Origin: Mytilisepta virgata | Lineage: Eukaryota; Mollusca; Bivalvia; Mytilida; Mytilidae | Length of the DNA: 64,000 nt | Direction of reading: 5' to 3' | NCBI GenBank assembly: GCA_028015205.1 | Contig: JAPWFG010000020.1 | Span: 2,852,001-2,916,000, forward strand | Shown here: one piece after another, positions 11,641 through 26,240 of the stretch | Layout: every line of letters starts with the position of its first letter | Position numbering within the stretch: the first letter of the stretch is position 1 | Program-made: the position numbers and the translations under genes | Notes under the pieces: model-generated | Told to the model about the DNA's origin: nothing | Seen by the model: only the letters and a program-made list of their open reading frames with translations | The model's database searches: none

Positions 11641-13930
11641 CAGAAAATGTCACACACAAGTATGTCAGCATAGTCCTTTATTAGCAATTCATGAACTGGC
11701 CAAATAAAATCAGAGTACCATAAAACACACATTTATCCATAGTTAATGTTTTTCCCCTAATTTCTCCTATATTTCCTAACAGAATGGAACCAAACTTGTT
11801 ACAATACCTCATTATCATGTGCAGTTGTGCACTGCAGTTTTTTAGTCCACAAATTATGGAGATTTACAACAAGACAAGTGTGAATAACAGATTTTCTACA
11901 ATTTACAAGGACTCAGATATTTAATTTAATTTATTCAAATTGTTTTTATATATTAAGGGTTTCCTGTTTAAAAACACAGACTTTAATATGTGTTGTCAGA
12001 TCTCCTAAATTTTACACTACAGTCAAACAAAATATTTTAAAGTCCACAACAATTTTTAATTTTTAATGAGACAGATATTTACACATAAAGATTTAATTAT
12101 ATACCCAGAAAATCAATGAAAATCAATGTTCTGCTTTTGCAAATATTCATGATTTACTGATATATGTACAAGGCAATAACAGAACAAAAAATGTAACTGT
12201 AGAAATACACAAGGAGAAATATTAAAACTTGCCTGAGATACTAACCATGTGTAATTGAAGGCTTAACACTTTATCATCAAGCATTATTTTTTTCAGGCTA
12301 ACAAAGAAACTTTCTTAAGTATATAAAAGTTTTCTAACCACTAATAAGCCCAAACATTTTTCTGCCCTGAACCATATTTACCATCTGATTTGGCTTAATA
12401 AGAAATATAATTATCTACAAAAACTCATCATTTATTTACAACTGTATGCATTTAAAAGTAGCTTCACTAATCCTTAATAATAATTTACATTATATGATTT
12501 GAAATTAACTGATTGTTTCTCTTTGGGGGAAAGTTAGCTTATACAAAATGTATACCCAAGAGAACATAATGTTTTCCGTAACTAATAACATAGAGTCTAC
12601 TATGGATGAGTAAAACTTTATGATAATAGTCTATTATTATAAGCTTTTAATCATCCACATTAATAGTCACTGAATGCATTAAATATGTTATATTAAAGAC
12701 CAGTTAGAGTGTGTTGATCTCACTACTCATTTTGTCAATTTTAGTAAACTCAAATGTAATTTAATGATAAACAAATTCAAATTTAAGGATTCACAACTAT
12801 TACTGAGGATTCAGTATTTCTAAAGCAACTAGATTCTATTCTTTTAAAGATCAAACATGTAGACATTTTTTGATTTTGAGAAGTCATTAACGTGAATCTA
12901 TGAAAAATATTAGTGGTCTCTGCAAAGAGATATTAAATTTAATGTATTACTAAAAAATGTTTTTTATCCTATTTGGCAAAATGGTCCTGTTACAAAAACT
13001 GTTTGTTTATAAAAATGCCATGAACATTTTTTCCTAGACACTTAGCTGAAAAAAAAAAATTCCAATCATTGGTTTGGTTTCAATGCTTAACATGCTGTGA
13101 CAACATCGCAGTTAAAGTACAGGGTAATACAGACAAAGACATTTGTATTGATTAAGCATCACCATTAATAGACCATAATTGTAGAAAAATGACCACTTAA
13201 ACTCCTTTCTCCATGATATAACCTTATAAAATATGGCTTACACATCAACAAACATATTATGCTATTACAGTCGTTTCTCTAAAATCATCATTGGCAGAAC
13301 AATGGAGTGAACAATGTTGACCCCAATCTCAATAATTCTTATTTATAGAGCAAATAAAATAAATGAAAGGGGAGCTATAAATGATATCACCAAACAACAT
13401 CTTAATAAATAATGGCATCTCATCAATACAATGGTCAATCCATGGCTATTTTATATTTATCGATTTCTGGGTATAGAGTTTACAACATTTTATATGACCA
13501 CACGCCAATACCTGTAAAAATATATATTGGCATAAAAACAGTACTACTTTGGTAGCTCAATGGTAAAAAATTCCTGGTCTTTTAAATAATCAAAGTCAAA
13601 GAAAATTTTAGACTTTCTGGCCAGGTTAATGCTAAAATTTTACAGAACATGCTTATAAATTGTTGTAGATACAAGTTTCACAAAACCAACATTATGTCCA
13701 TAGAAAAAGGTATTACAAGAAGTAATAGGTGATGATTTTATCACCTGTCATTCTATGTAAATGTAATCACTCAAGTCTATAATGTTTATTCCATCATTAT
13801 ACATTCATCTGTATTGATTAGATAAATTTGTTTTTCATGGCAATTTTAACATTGAACTGATTGTCTGTTTAATTGAAGGTTAACACCAGTTTAAATACAA
13901 CTGGCTGGATCTTTTTCAGATTTTTAATTT

Positions 13931-14157
13931 GCTAGCTCACAAGGTAAGTGTCTGCAAGAAGACACATCACCCCACTCAGACACACTATATTGACTCTGAG
14001 CCAACCAGTCGATCCTAGCTCCTACTCCAAGATGCTATGTGCTTGGCGGAGAAGCAGCAAATACCTATTTTAAGCTCTTTGGTTTGACCCTGCCCTTGGA
14101 TTGAACTCGTGACCTTGTGCACTAGAGGCGGGCATACTACCACGAGACCACCAAGGG
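13931..14157 (-). mobile_element. tRNA-derived SINE, family B, 3'-truncated
   Basis: Minus-strand head with TGGTCTCGTGGTA (box A-like), a diverged box B (TCACGAGTTCAATCC), then GGTTGGCTCAGAGTCAATAT, as in the copies at 1770 and 40470. It lacks the GGACGTTAA tail, which the complete copies have. Confidence 0.8.
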
Positions 14158-14815
14158 AGTACCATTGGAGGAGGCAGTCAGTGTATATGATGATGAGAAT
14201 CAACAACCTTCATCAGGATCAAATCTCACTCCACAAAACATCAAAATGACCTCTATAGATAGGCTTTTGACCTGACACAGAATAGTAACTGTTATCATTA
14301 CTTGTTACAGCAAAAGGCCATTCAAGTGCAAATCTTCTCCTGAAAAAACACTTGTTATTCATAATTCTAATATGAGGTACTATATATCGTCAAACAATTT
14401 ATTACCCGATATATCCACTTCTAGCACATGCATATATAGGCTTTCATGTAAACACGAAATTGTTTGCATCTTTACAAAGAAATCACGAGATACAACCACA
14501 ATAGTTGTGTACAACAATTATGACAATCTTGTACACTGGAATACATTTACGTAGGCAGCGCCATCTTGATTTTTTAACGATGTGACGGTTACTGCGGCAA
14601 GTCTGTGAAATGTATTTTAATCATTTTTCTTGTGTAAATGATGAACTACATAGTTTTACATTGCAAATGGTTATCTTATGAAAAACTTTTTATTCAAAAT
14701 ATGCTATGCAACATATAAATCAGAAGAGAAATGGAACGGCCAAAACAATGTTAAATACATATAGGACAACTCAAATGAGCAAAATTAGCATATTTGTCCT
14801 ATTAGAATAGAAATA

Positions 14816-14970
14816 ATTCATGGGGGTTATAAATTTGAAGTCATTTACACATGGGCTGCATGGGCCTTTATATTTGTATTTTATACTTTGCATTCACTTG
14901 GTATAAAATATTTGAATATACAAAGGCCCAGCCCATGTGTAAATGACTTCAACTCTATAACCCCCGTGAA
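14816..14970. repeat. large inverted repeat, ~65-bp arms (MITE-like hairpin)
   Basis: The left arm (TTCATGGGGGTTATAAATTTG...CATTTACACATGGGCTG, GGCCTTTATAT, ATTTTATA) is complementary to the right arm, which ends ...TAACCCCCGTGAA. There are a few mismatches and a 4-nt CATG bulge after GGGCTG. The loop is about 17 nt. It resembles a palindromic MITE; no clear target duplication was found. Confidence 0.88.
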
Positions 14971-15829
14971 TTTTTTTTAATTAAAGTAAACATGCTTGAC
15001 ATTTTTAAACCTTTTCATCAAACAATGCCAAAACAGGAAGATTACTAATATATTTTATAGTTTTCTTTAGTGCAGTACTGCTATTCAACCCCTCCCCCCA
15101 TAAAAAAAAGGAGGAGTAGGTAATTAAAAACATGCAACTATGCATTAGTTTCAAAAGTTTATGAAATTTGAAATGTTATCCCCCGAAGTATAAGTGACCA
15201 TTTGTCATGTACTTTTGGGGAAAATCAAAAACATATATATGTTAAAAGAATTTATGTTAATCAGACCAACAACTTAAGAAATATCTATCATATCCTAGCC
15301 AACCAAATCTATGTAATAATGTATGATGTCTGCAGTGATAAGTCAGAAAGTATTTCTTTCTATACATGGATATACACAAACCTAAAGGAATTGAAATTTC
15401 AAGACTTGTAATCAATTTACTGGGAAATTCAGTCCCCAGTGTAATAATGGCATAAGTTACATTCAAGACACAACCCTTATAGTGAAAGGAATACAATGTC
15501 TAAAGTGTTCAGTAAAAACATCATCACTAGGTCGAGTACAGCAACATATAAATTGATGATGAAAGCACTGAATGGATCTATTGTAGTATAACTCTGTCGG
15601 ATAGATTAATTGATACAACACTTTTTTCAATATAAGATAAAAGCCTTACAAATTGTAACATGAAAACTCTGTGGGAATTCAGGATGGTACACCAAAGGTT
15701 AATGATGTCACCAAACTAATCATTTATTGTGACTTCCTGAAAACAAGATGTCTACCATCATCTTAAAGAATTCAAAGAACAAGTTATAGACGTTTATCGT
15801 AACCATGTTAAAAAAAACTAGAGTTACTG

Positions 15830-17235
15830 TGGTCTAGTGGGCCACAAATACCCCCCGTGCCAACTGCTTTGTAAACCTGTCCACATAATCTGTCCTTAAA
15901 GGACTACTGATACCCCCCGATCACGCATCTGTTGAGCCCTCTGCACTTTAGAAAGTAAAAGCTGTAAGAGGAGTAGATGAAACACCCTGCAAAGTTTCAG
16001 ACCATTGATTTAAAGCTGTAAGAGGAGTTGATAACACAAAATGGGTACTCTTCATATAAAATATTGTTGGAAAATGAGCAAGTTCAAAATGCAAAAATGA
16101 TGATATAAAATATTAATGACTTGCTGCAGGGATGTATATCACCAGTAAAACATGCTGAGTCAAAAGTTCTACCATCAGTCGAAGTGCCGTGAGGACAAGT
16201 CAAAGTTCTTAAAGGGGGGAGGGGAGGGGAGGGGAGGGGGGGGGGAGAGACATTTGCTGGAAAAAATTCTGGAAAAAAAACCAAGTCCAAACTTGAAAAA
16301 AATTTGGGCATAGTGGCCCCTAGAAAATACTTTTTTTACCCCCCTTCCCATCACCCAGACCATAATAGAGGGAATTAAGAGAGAGAGTGAAAGACAAGCT
16401 GGGACAAATTTCATTTATCCTAATGAAATCTTACTTGTCTTTGTGAGAAAGTGTTTTTATGTTCATAGTTGATAAAATGATCTACATACCTGCAGCAAGT
16501 CATTAATCTGGAAACATTTCCTTAATGCAAATTGTAAAAAGCGGAGCTGTACTAAATGGGAATTCATTTTGAGCTATGATTGTGCACATCATCAGCCGCC
16601 CTCATTTTGTCCTCTTCAGATTTTCGGCACTTTTCCAAATTTGTGAGACTTCACCAGTAAAATTTACCTCCGTGAGCACATGGAAATATTTGTGAGACTT
16701 CACCGACTGATATACATAATATAAAGGTTTCGCCTTTTGATGAAGATTGAAGGAATTTCCAAAGATCAGTGTATTCACGTTTGGCTGGCATGTTTTTTAC
16801 TGGCTTCATCATGCCGCCATTAAATGATGCCGAGTCAAAATCTTATGGGCGTTTGCAAAGACGAAAGTTATACCATCAGTCAAAGCGCCGTGTGGATAAG
16901 TCAACGTTCATTTGAGCGTCCTTTAACTTTATGCCTAGGCATATCGACATGTCGCGAAAGGTTCCGAGCGAACTTTGCGTTTGTCTTTTTTTACCGTTTT
17001 ACTTAGTTGACGTAGAAAAACGTTTAAGAGGGCGGAAGGCGTAATTTGGGGTCTGAAAATCGTAGTGATAACGCTAAAATCGTAGCGGTAAACAGGTCCG
17101 AATAAGCTGTAACTGGAATTCATAACACAAAGCATGTACACGAGGTTCGGACAGACGGACAGACGGACAGACGGACAGACAGACAGACTGAAACCTATAT
17201 ACCACCCAAAACTTCGTTTTCGGGGGGTATAATCA
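15830..17235 (+). repeat. composite dispersed repeat with G-rich tract and GGACAGAC array
   Basis: Begins with GTGGTCTAGTGGGCCACAAATACCCCCC, holds 'GCTGTAAGAGGAGT' motifs, a G-rich tract at 16214-16245, near-duplicate CGTGAGGACAAGTCAAAGTT / CGTGTGGATAAGTCAACGTT stretches, then a (GGACAGAC)n array at about 17148-17190. It ends in a TATA-based hairpin (17193-17233, CTTCGTTTTCGGGGGGTATAA). The GC-rich stretch at 16800-17160 stands out from its surroundings. Confidence 0.6.
16214..16245 (+). repeat. G-rich tract, potential G-quadruplex
   Basis: GGGGGGA(GGGGA)n followed by G10: at least four runs of four or more G separated by single A residues on the + strand, which is the template strand of CASK, so the transcript would carry the C-rich complement. 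Confidence 0.75.
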
Positions 17236-17270
17236 ATGATACCATTCTATGTACCAATTGCAAAGCACCA

Positions 17271-17416
17271 GGCCTGGGCGCCATAAAAGTTGAGAATATT
17301 CTTAAGTCTGAGAATTTTCTTAACTATGGGGATACTCGAATGTGATTGGCTGAGAATGGGAATTTGAGTAAAATTTTCTTTACTCAGCAAAAATAGTTCT
17401 TTATGGCACCCAGGCC
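17271..17416. mobile_element. 146-bp MITE-like element with 17-bp TIRs
   Basis: Ends GGCCTGGGCGCCATAAA (17271-17287) and TTTATGGCACCCAGGCC (17400-17416) are inverted repeats with one mismatch. The interior also has inverted symmetry (GAGAAT...CTTAA, TTTACTCAGC). No coding capacity. The family is not recognised. Confidence 0.75.
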
Positions 17417-18675
17417 AGGTGTAAATTTTGACAATATATATCTGGTCTATGAAACTCAGGGCCAAAAATACAGTGTGAAACTCAACAATAAAGACAAAAG
17501 ATAATAAAAACCATCTATGGTAAAAGCTATGCATTCAGGAGATAGATCCTTTTTTCAAATTATTAGGATTAATTTGAGATTCAATTTCATACCAGTGCTT
17601 CATTAGGGGCATTGGAGCTGAAGTATAAATACAAGGTGGGAGATGGTGAAAAAATTCTTAGCAATACTTTTCATCCTCTGTCCACAGACTTCACAAAGCC
17701 ACCAACTTAATCTACCTTTTATATATGTACTTTACACAGATACGAATCACTAATACCAAAAATGTAAGTTTTGTATAATTTTCTTTCTGTTGCTTTTAAA
17801 TAAACTTATTTAAAAAGTCCACAATTATTATATCTATATGGAATTTTGAAACCTTTTGTTTTTCCAATAAGACACTGATTCTATTAATTAATCAATTCGC
17901 CACTTGTATCATTTGCTATACATTTTGTTGACTATATCATTTGCTGTTCGATAAGTTTACTCCTAACTGTATTATATATATGTATATGATATATAAAGTC
18001 TTAAAGTAGATTATTTTTTTTTTCTAGACTAAAAATTAAGAAACGAATTATTGAGGTAATGCTCTATGCTTGTTTTGACATGGGTGGTCATTACTGGTAT
18101 ATTTGTTTATATTTTTCACTGAGAGATAGCGACATGTGAAACATTAACAAATATAATGCATATCCATGTTAAAATAAGCTCTGAGCATGGCATCAATGAA
18201 TTATTTTGATTCTAATAGGACAATATGCATAGTTTCTGTAATCAGAGCAAGCCCTATAAGACATCATGTATTGGCAGCCATGTTGATTTTAAGAATAAAA
18301 AAAATTTAACAGAAAAATGCAAAATGTTTTTAAATAAACAAAATAAAATCAAATTTACATTTTTGTCAGATTTAATGCAAATTCAAGCATTCTAGATCCT
18401 GGCAATGTATGATTTTCCATTTTTGACTGTCGATCTGGCGTCATTTGACTTTGGATTGTGACATTGCACTTTTGACAGTGAGACTATTTTGCATGACAGT
18501 CATAATTGTTTTATTTGGAGCATGACTTTGTTCGCAAAGCAAATGCAGAAAGTCATATTAGAAAAATTTTCAAAATATCATTGCTGATTCTCTTGTCTAG
18601 AAGAAAGTGATCATATAACCTTATTATTGCCCAAATTAGTACTTTGAACCTAATGTCAGTTTGCTGCCAGCATTC

Positions 18676-18948
18676 TGTTTGTTTGTTTGTTTAGTTGGGG
18701 TTTTACGCCGTTTTTAGCACATTTGGCTATTGTGTGACAGCCAGTTTTTTTATTGGTGGAGGAAGCCAGAGTACCTGGAGAAAACCAACGACTTTGGTAG
18801 GAAAATTGGCAATCCTTGTCCATTAAAGATCGGAGTTGAAGACACCCCGCCAGATCTGAGATTCAAACTCACAGCCTCAGTGTTGACAGGCTAGTGATCA
18901 TTAGTAGTCATGACAAACTACCTAGACCACTCGCCCACCGAGTCCCCG
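18676..18948 (-). mobile_element. tRNA-derived SINE, family A (near full length)
   Basis: Antisense of the 58572 copy: (GTTT)4 tail, GTTGGGGTTTTACGCCG, TATTGGTGGAGGAAGCC, CAGATCTGAGATTCAAACTCACA (mutated box B) and CTAGACCACTCGCCCACCGAG (box A end). A target duplication could not be defined. Confidence 0.88.
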
Positions 18949-21900
18949 CAAGTATTTTGAGAAAGGTACTTTCTTCTATATGTAATACTGTGTTTCAGAT
19001 TCTAGGTGACTTTATTGAATTTCTAACCCCATATTTTAAGGGTCAATTAGTGTGCACTTGTATTGTTGGGCTGTTGCTCATAAAGAAAGGTCACATGACA
19101 ACCTCTGAGGTGGTGTCACTGATGCATATCACATATCTTTTGATTTAAAATTAATTTATATGATTAGTATTACAAAACAACTACATTACACTTTTTAATG
19201 GCAAAATAAAGTGTTGCCTATATAGTATTTTACACATTTAAACAGGATGTAAAGAAATAAATGACAAGTTTATCCACAAGGGAGTCTGGTCTGAGTTCCA
19301 AAATAATTTAACTTTTAGAGAAATTGATTTGTTTTGAAAATTAAATGTCTAGCTTCTAGTGAACTATAAACAAAAACAAGGAGAAATTCATGACAAATGT
19401 CAAATAAAAGTTTTAAAAAAATCGATATACCACAGGATTGGTTAGTCACAGTATTTCGTAACTTTTTTATTTCATACAGAACATGACATTCATAACAGTA
19501 AAATAAATTTTGTTTATGTATGTCTCTAGAGAGGTGATATTTTTTTATTATTATATAGCAGCATTACATTAAAAGTAGAATTAACCAAGAGTTAACATGC
19601 AATATTCCCACATACTACAATGAGTGCAATGTTGCTTCGAAAAATTGATTCACTTTTGGCATTCAAACTAGAATTATTTGTTATTTAGAATGTCTTTTCA
19701 TATTATCTTTTGTTTTGCATAATCATTTGGATTTCAGTCTGACTTTTCCCACAGTTTTGTCCCATTGTATTCTTTTGCTGATATATAAAAGTATGCTTCA
19801 TAGAATACTTTAAGCATTCTTCTCAGAAGGCAATGGTGGCAAAACCTTTTATTTCTCAGCCAATATGGGTGTTCTCTTTGAATATCAGAACTACAACTAG
19901 TTGGGATTTACTAGTTACCATATTTGGATACTTCACGACAGATTAATTGTGATTTTTGCCTCATGTGCATTTTTGTGCAGTGGATTACATAATTTTGAAA
20001 CAAGGGATTACATATGCTTTTATCCAATGACAAACAAGAAATGTTATCGTCATACAAAAATAACCAATAAACATGCAATAATCCTATAATATAAGACTAT
20101 CATTTTTTTTAACCATACAGCTTTATAACAACATTTGCAGATACATAAAACTGTTTCAGCTGCTGTATAATTGGCTAATTGTTGGGACACATGATGACAG
20201 TTTTTTTTTCCATCAATGTCGTCCAAATTATATTCCCTATGGAATTGAATAATATATTGTTGATGAAAAAACTGTGTCTCACATTTTTTTTAACAATGGT
20301 TTTATCAAATCGTGTAATTTATATTTTTTTCAAATTTAAGAAAATGACCAAAGCTAAGTACTCAAGTTTGAAAGGGGCGATTATGGTATGTATTGTATAG
20401 ATTGGTTCAACTGAGTTACTAGCAATCCACGCATGCCCCACTTACACAATTAAACCAAAAAAAATTGTTTAGAATAACAAGTTTTACTGTGTCCAAGTTA
20501 ACTATTATGTTTCTCAAGTCAAATATTTTTTCTGTAAGATGTCAGACAGGAGTTATTTTGCTTTTACATCTTCATCTGGTGTGTTATCTTTAAATGGAGT
20601 TTCAATGATATCCATGGTTTTCAACAAGAAGCATGTATCCCATAACATGACAGCACTATATAGCCCCATAAAAAAGTAACCATCACTAGTGTTATTTGTG
20701 ATGGAAATCTAAGAACTTGAAAATCATAATTAAAATTTAAAAATTTGTCATCCACCAATGTTTCTATTACTTCTACTCTGAAGAAAAACTGACATTTTGA
20801 CATATCTTCTGTACAATACAAACTGCAATGCAATATGTTAAGATGTCAATGAAACAAATGATGTTCCAATTTAATTAATTTTACTAGTGAACTTTTAGAG
20901 TACAAATTACCTTTAATATTTTATCAGATAGTAACTTTTGTCATTACAAACCAGACAACATTACCTGAGAAGCATCAGAAATACATCATGGGGACCGATA
21001 GATTCATGAACATAAATGAATAAATAAAACAAAACTGCTTCTCTCACCTAGTGTTTCTTTTATTTCAATCCATCAAAAATATCTTATCTATGATGAACAT
21101 AACTCCTTCAAAATAATTTAAATACCCGAGTCTACACAAAACTTGGGCAATATTAACTCTGAAAAAAAAGAACTGATACCTCTCTTGGAAGATTAACTTA
21201 ACACCAAAATACAAACTATATCAGAATAAGGTAATAATGGAACAAATCTAAGACTTGAGTACATTAAGTTAACTTCAGTCTTTTGGAGCTAAATCTTTGG
21301 GAATGATACCAACTGACATCAATTGTATAAACTTTGTCTCGGTACTCTTGAGAAGTAAAGTGACCATAAAATCTCCAATGAATCTGTCCAGAGATTCAGA
21401 AATTAAATTGTTTCATGCAATAGGTGAAGACAAAGTTGCATAAATCTGTCTTTACTAGGATAAGCACAATACAGAAGACAGGAAGGTCTTAATCAAGATA
21501 AATGACAGCATACTATTGTAAGGACATTTCAAAAATTATAAGCTTTGGATGTATGGCATATTTAAAATGTAGTTGTATAACCCATAGGTATATTTTATAC
21601 AATCATGGATCTTACAAAGAAACCTGACCATTTTTTTTCTAAGAGCAAAACTGGAACCATTATTACTTAATACAACTATCATATAAGAATGGGTTCAGTT
21701 TAATTGAATTAATTTTAAAGCCATATTCTTAATTAAATTTTAAGACATTTCAGTGTTACCAAATTAGGTACTTAATCTAGCCTCAAAATAATGTAATATT
21801 GAATTACTAGAGTAAAGCTTTACACAATATTTATCAGCACTAACTAAAGCAATATTTTCAGCATTCTCTGCATTCAAATTCTGAAAATATAGCAACACTG

Positions 21901-24900
21901 TATATAAAAGTCACTAACCTGAAATGATATCGAAAATCCAATTTTGAAACCAAAACGGACAGTTTGGTCCATTACTTCGGAAAAATATTTGTGAACAAAA
22001 GCATAATAAAAGTGAACCACTAAACAAAACCACAAATTATATCATAAACTATAAGTGTTAATGACGATACACTAGGATACGCCAATCTTCTAGAAAATCA
22101 CAGTTTATTTATAAGATCAATAATTCTACCGCAAGGAAACAGTTTTCAATAATTTTTCACCACTCTATAACTCCTTCTGAAAATACCATCTTCTTCACAT
22201 GATTAAACTCTCGTTTATTTTTCCATAACATTGTCTTTACAGCCCTGATAGGTGGTACTGGGATCATTCAAGTATGGATGATCATATTGAGTACAAAACT
22301 GTTACCACAAATTACCCAACAGAAACTTAAAAAGAAAGCCAAGAACCATTCTATCATGCTCAGTGCCAATATAAGGTGTCAATTTCCCAATAATTTGAAT
22401 TAGCATATCTAGCGATATACAGATAACAAAAATGGACATTTCTCCTATTACATTAATCTCTGATGTGTAACAATGGCTTAAAAGGACATAATCTATATTG
22501 GCAGTGTCCCTCGATCCAATTGCAAATGAGATTCATTTCATCTTTTTTTTATACTTTCCTGTTTTTTTCCCCAGCATAAAAGTTTTCCAACTTTTAAATA
22601 AATAGTTAATCAACTTTAATATAATCTCCTTAAAATATTCTATTTGGTAATTATTGCTGTCAGAGTTAGTTACATTATTTCAGAATTAAAAGTCACTTTC
22701 ATTTGCAATCTGCACTGTTATTTGTGTTTTTATATTGTGACTACCTTTATTTCATACTTACATTGTATTATAATACCTTTAATATTAATTTGAATCTAAA
22801 ACAAGTTTAAAAAAAAGGAGTCCATCCATCTGCAGCAGTTCAGCAAACTAATAAAAAGATTGTTTCCCTTGGAAAATCAGGTTAAAAATATTGTCATTTC
22901 TAGACAATGACCGCAGAGACAAAATACTTCAATTCTTCGATCATTCAAACTTAGGTTACCTTGACCTCTATAGCTTATTTATGACCCAACAGGAATTTAT
23001 TATTACCTATTACCAAAAGAAAACTTTCTTTTACATGTGAGCAAGGTACAACTTAATACTCAAAATGAGTTTATTAACTACAGCATTTGATTTGGTGTTC
23101 TTTATAACTTTCATCCATTTCCCAAAACTAACATGGCACCAAGGTATATATCATATAATCTCTCTTAAAAAAACCTACAGCTGTACATATATTTATTTAT
23201 AATTTTTTACTAAAATATAGAATAAATATTTTTAGAAATTCATTTAATACAATAGGTAGATAATGTTTGTATTTAATCAAATAATCACAACCACAGGACA
23301 CCTTTTTCAGTATTTTTTTTTAGTCCACTAAAAGCCTAATTTACTGAAGCAGATGTAGAGTAAATCATTAATTAATTTTCCTCAAATAACATTCACTCTT
23401 TCCAAATAGTAATTATTTTCTATTCTTTCCATAATTAATTACCTACAAACAGAGGAAAGTAGTTTTTTTTATAACAGTCATTAAATAATAAACATACAAT
23501 AATTACATTATTTGTAGAAGTTACAGATTTCTGAATAATTACAATTTATTCATTAAAAAACGAAAAAGGCCATTGTAAAAATGTTACTGATGCTGCAATT
23601 TTCTGATATTACCGATACTTCAACCTTTTCAAACAAAGATTAATTAATTGGACACTTCAATACTTTTTTATTTATTTCTTAATGACTCTCAGCAATAACA
23701 AGGTTTGGTGATCTATTGACATACATCTGACTAGGAAATGCAGTTCATGGAGAATGGGTTTGAGGTAAAGTTCTTAAGCAAAAATTCTGTGGCCGGAAAA
23801 GACAATGTTTCTTTCAGATATCCCTTTTTTTTTTTATTATCGGGGTAGTCCTCCAAAATAAGTTCAAATTTCATTCAGGATAATTACTGAAAATTTTGAC
23901 GAAACTAAAATGTCTTTAGTAATTGCTCCTTTGGACAACATCATCAGTCACAATATCAAAGGCAACTTATTGAATATCGGCAAAAGCATACTGAAGCAAC
24001 AAAACAGTGGGGAAAGTCAGTAAATTTGAAATCCAAGGAAAAGACAAAGTCATGAGAATGGAACACAACAAGCAATTGCCAGAAGGATACATGTATAACT
24101 AAAGGAATAAAAAAGTATCTTTTGATCTATTTGGAAAAGACTTTTTAAAACAAAAAGAATGTGTACATTTTTCTTCATTAAAGCATGTAATTTTATACTT
24201 TAGATATTTACCTTCAGTAAACTTTAACAAACATAAATGGTACTAGAATATTTAATAACATATAACTGAAAATTAAGATGGTCAAAATTATGTTATTTAT
24301 ATATTCTGTATTAAAAATCAATCCATCTAATCTTGTCTTTCATGTTAACCAATTTGAAATCTAAAGAACTTGCGAAAAAAAAATTAAATTTCATTTCCAA
24401 GGAAACTTTAAAACCTGGCAAAACTGACTCTGAAAAAAAATATTTTGTAACAGTCTTTAAATTTCATTACTTCTTAAACATCTAAAGAATTAATTGAATT
24501 ATTGCATGTTAATATGATATAAACCTTGTAATACAACATTAAATATGTACTAATTTGTCAAAAAACAAATGGAACTCAATTGTTGGCATGTTTTATCTAA
24601 TTGGAAAAAAACACGCTTACAATTAACTATCTTGCTTGTTTTGAAGGAATCAAAATTTTATTCATCTTAGAATCTAAAAAAGACAAAAACAACAGGCTCC
24701 TAAATGCCTGGGAAGTTTTTTTACAAAGATTAATGTTTACAATTTTGTGGAGACTATTTATCAAGAAATCTTAAAAAGGTATCAACAGATGATCCTATAC
24801 ATAGTCTTAATCTAATGCCATGTGTAACTGATTATGCCTCTTTTGAAATGGCATCATATATAATACTTGTTTCTTTTTACCTTTTTTGATTTTGTAACAG

Positions 24901-25929
24901 TCAAGCAAATTTTAAGCCACTAACACAAAGCCTTGTTTCTAGTCAAATTATTTTGGGGCTTGTAAAATCATTATTCCAACTTGCAGTCTTAATCTCTGTA
25001 TCTCTGTTACAAAAATTGTATTTTTCCATTTGAAAAAAAACCCATTCGATTCTGTACTCAAATGTTTCAGGAACTACAATTCAGATTTATTTTTTTTTTA
25101 TAAATTTTTATCATAATGCAGCATCTAAAAGCTTTATTAGACATTCTGTAGTTTCTAAATGAAAACAATGAAAACAATGTCAAAAAGAAGAATTTCACTT
25201 GTTGAGGAAAGATTTTTTTACTTAAGATTACAGAAACACTATGAACAGGTTTCTTGTCTGGAATTCTTTGTTCTGAAATTAATTACTTTGTTATTAAAAC
25301 GTTTGGTTTACTTGAACAAGGTTGAAATTAAGTTGATCATCTGGAAGAGATGACTTTGAAATTGGATATTCTATAACGAACAATCAAGAGAGCTTTGAAC
25401 ATTTCTATAACTAGTAATAAAGGATTGCTTAAACGCTTTGTATAAAGATGCTGACATTACTCCTTTCCAAATCAAATCTTACAAATAAACCCATGAAAAG
25501 GATTGTTAACTTTTTTCATAAATTGTAAAACCAAATGAAAAGAGGCTGTACATTTCTTTTTTATCACATAATCGCTTAAATGTTTGTCTCTATCATTTCA
25601 ATAATCATTTGTCTAACTTCACATATAATGAATGGAATAAATGTCTAGACTACCGGTACATCTCCTAGGCTGATTCAATCTTTTATAAATGGCCAACTTT
25701 TTAAATTGCCCAAGTTTCTTCTAAAGCTAAATGAAATAAGACTAGAGGCAGACTTTCAGAAGCCTTTATCCATATATGTAAATTTCCAGTCTAGAGTGTA
25801 AATTTTTCTGATAATTCAAGGGTCTTCCAGGTTAAAATTTCAAATTTCATGACCAGAACTTTCCCTTCTTGAGTAGCACTTTACCAGCATCGTCTGCATA
25901 TGACATCTATGTTTCTCAGCTTATCTGAT

Positions 25930-26240
25930 ATTCAAGGGCATGCAGGAGTTACCATGGCTTAACCAAGGTTTTATCAGGGATAAGTTGATGCCATCACTTA
26001 GGAAATTTTACAGTCGTCGTCATGAATTGATTGACCATTACAGTGTTCCCATATCAAAGATTATATTGGACCTGTTCCCACTGTCGTAGAATTTCATGTA
26101 CCTCAACCAATTTGTGTCTACCACCGGATTTACTTTGTTGAACATCACGACAGGTTCCGTATTTGGAGCAGGAACTGCTTACCCTTCAGGAGCACCTTAG
26201 TTCACTCCTGGTTTTTACAGGAGTTAGTGTTGTTCATTGT
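25930..26240 (+). pseudogene. remnant of a retroelement ORF C-terminus and its 3' flank
   Basis: The + strand reads ...PWLNQGFIRDKLMPSLRKFY, then SRRHELIDHYSVPISKIILD and LFPLS followed by TAG at 26087-26089. The upstream part is in another frame (HRLHMTSMFLSLSDIQG), so a frameshift lies near 25935. Downstream, GGAACTGCTTACCCTTCAGGAGCACC (26171 on) recalls a sequence that often follows such ORFs in bivalve genomes, as I remember it. The element class is not certain. It is clearly a decayed fragment. Confidence 0.5.
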
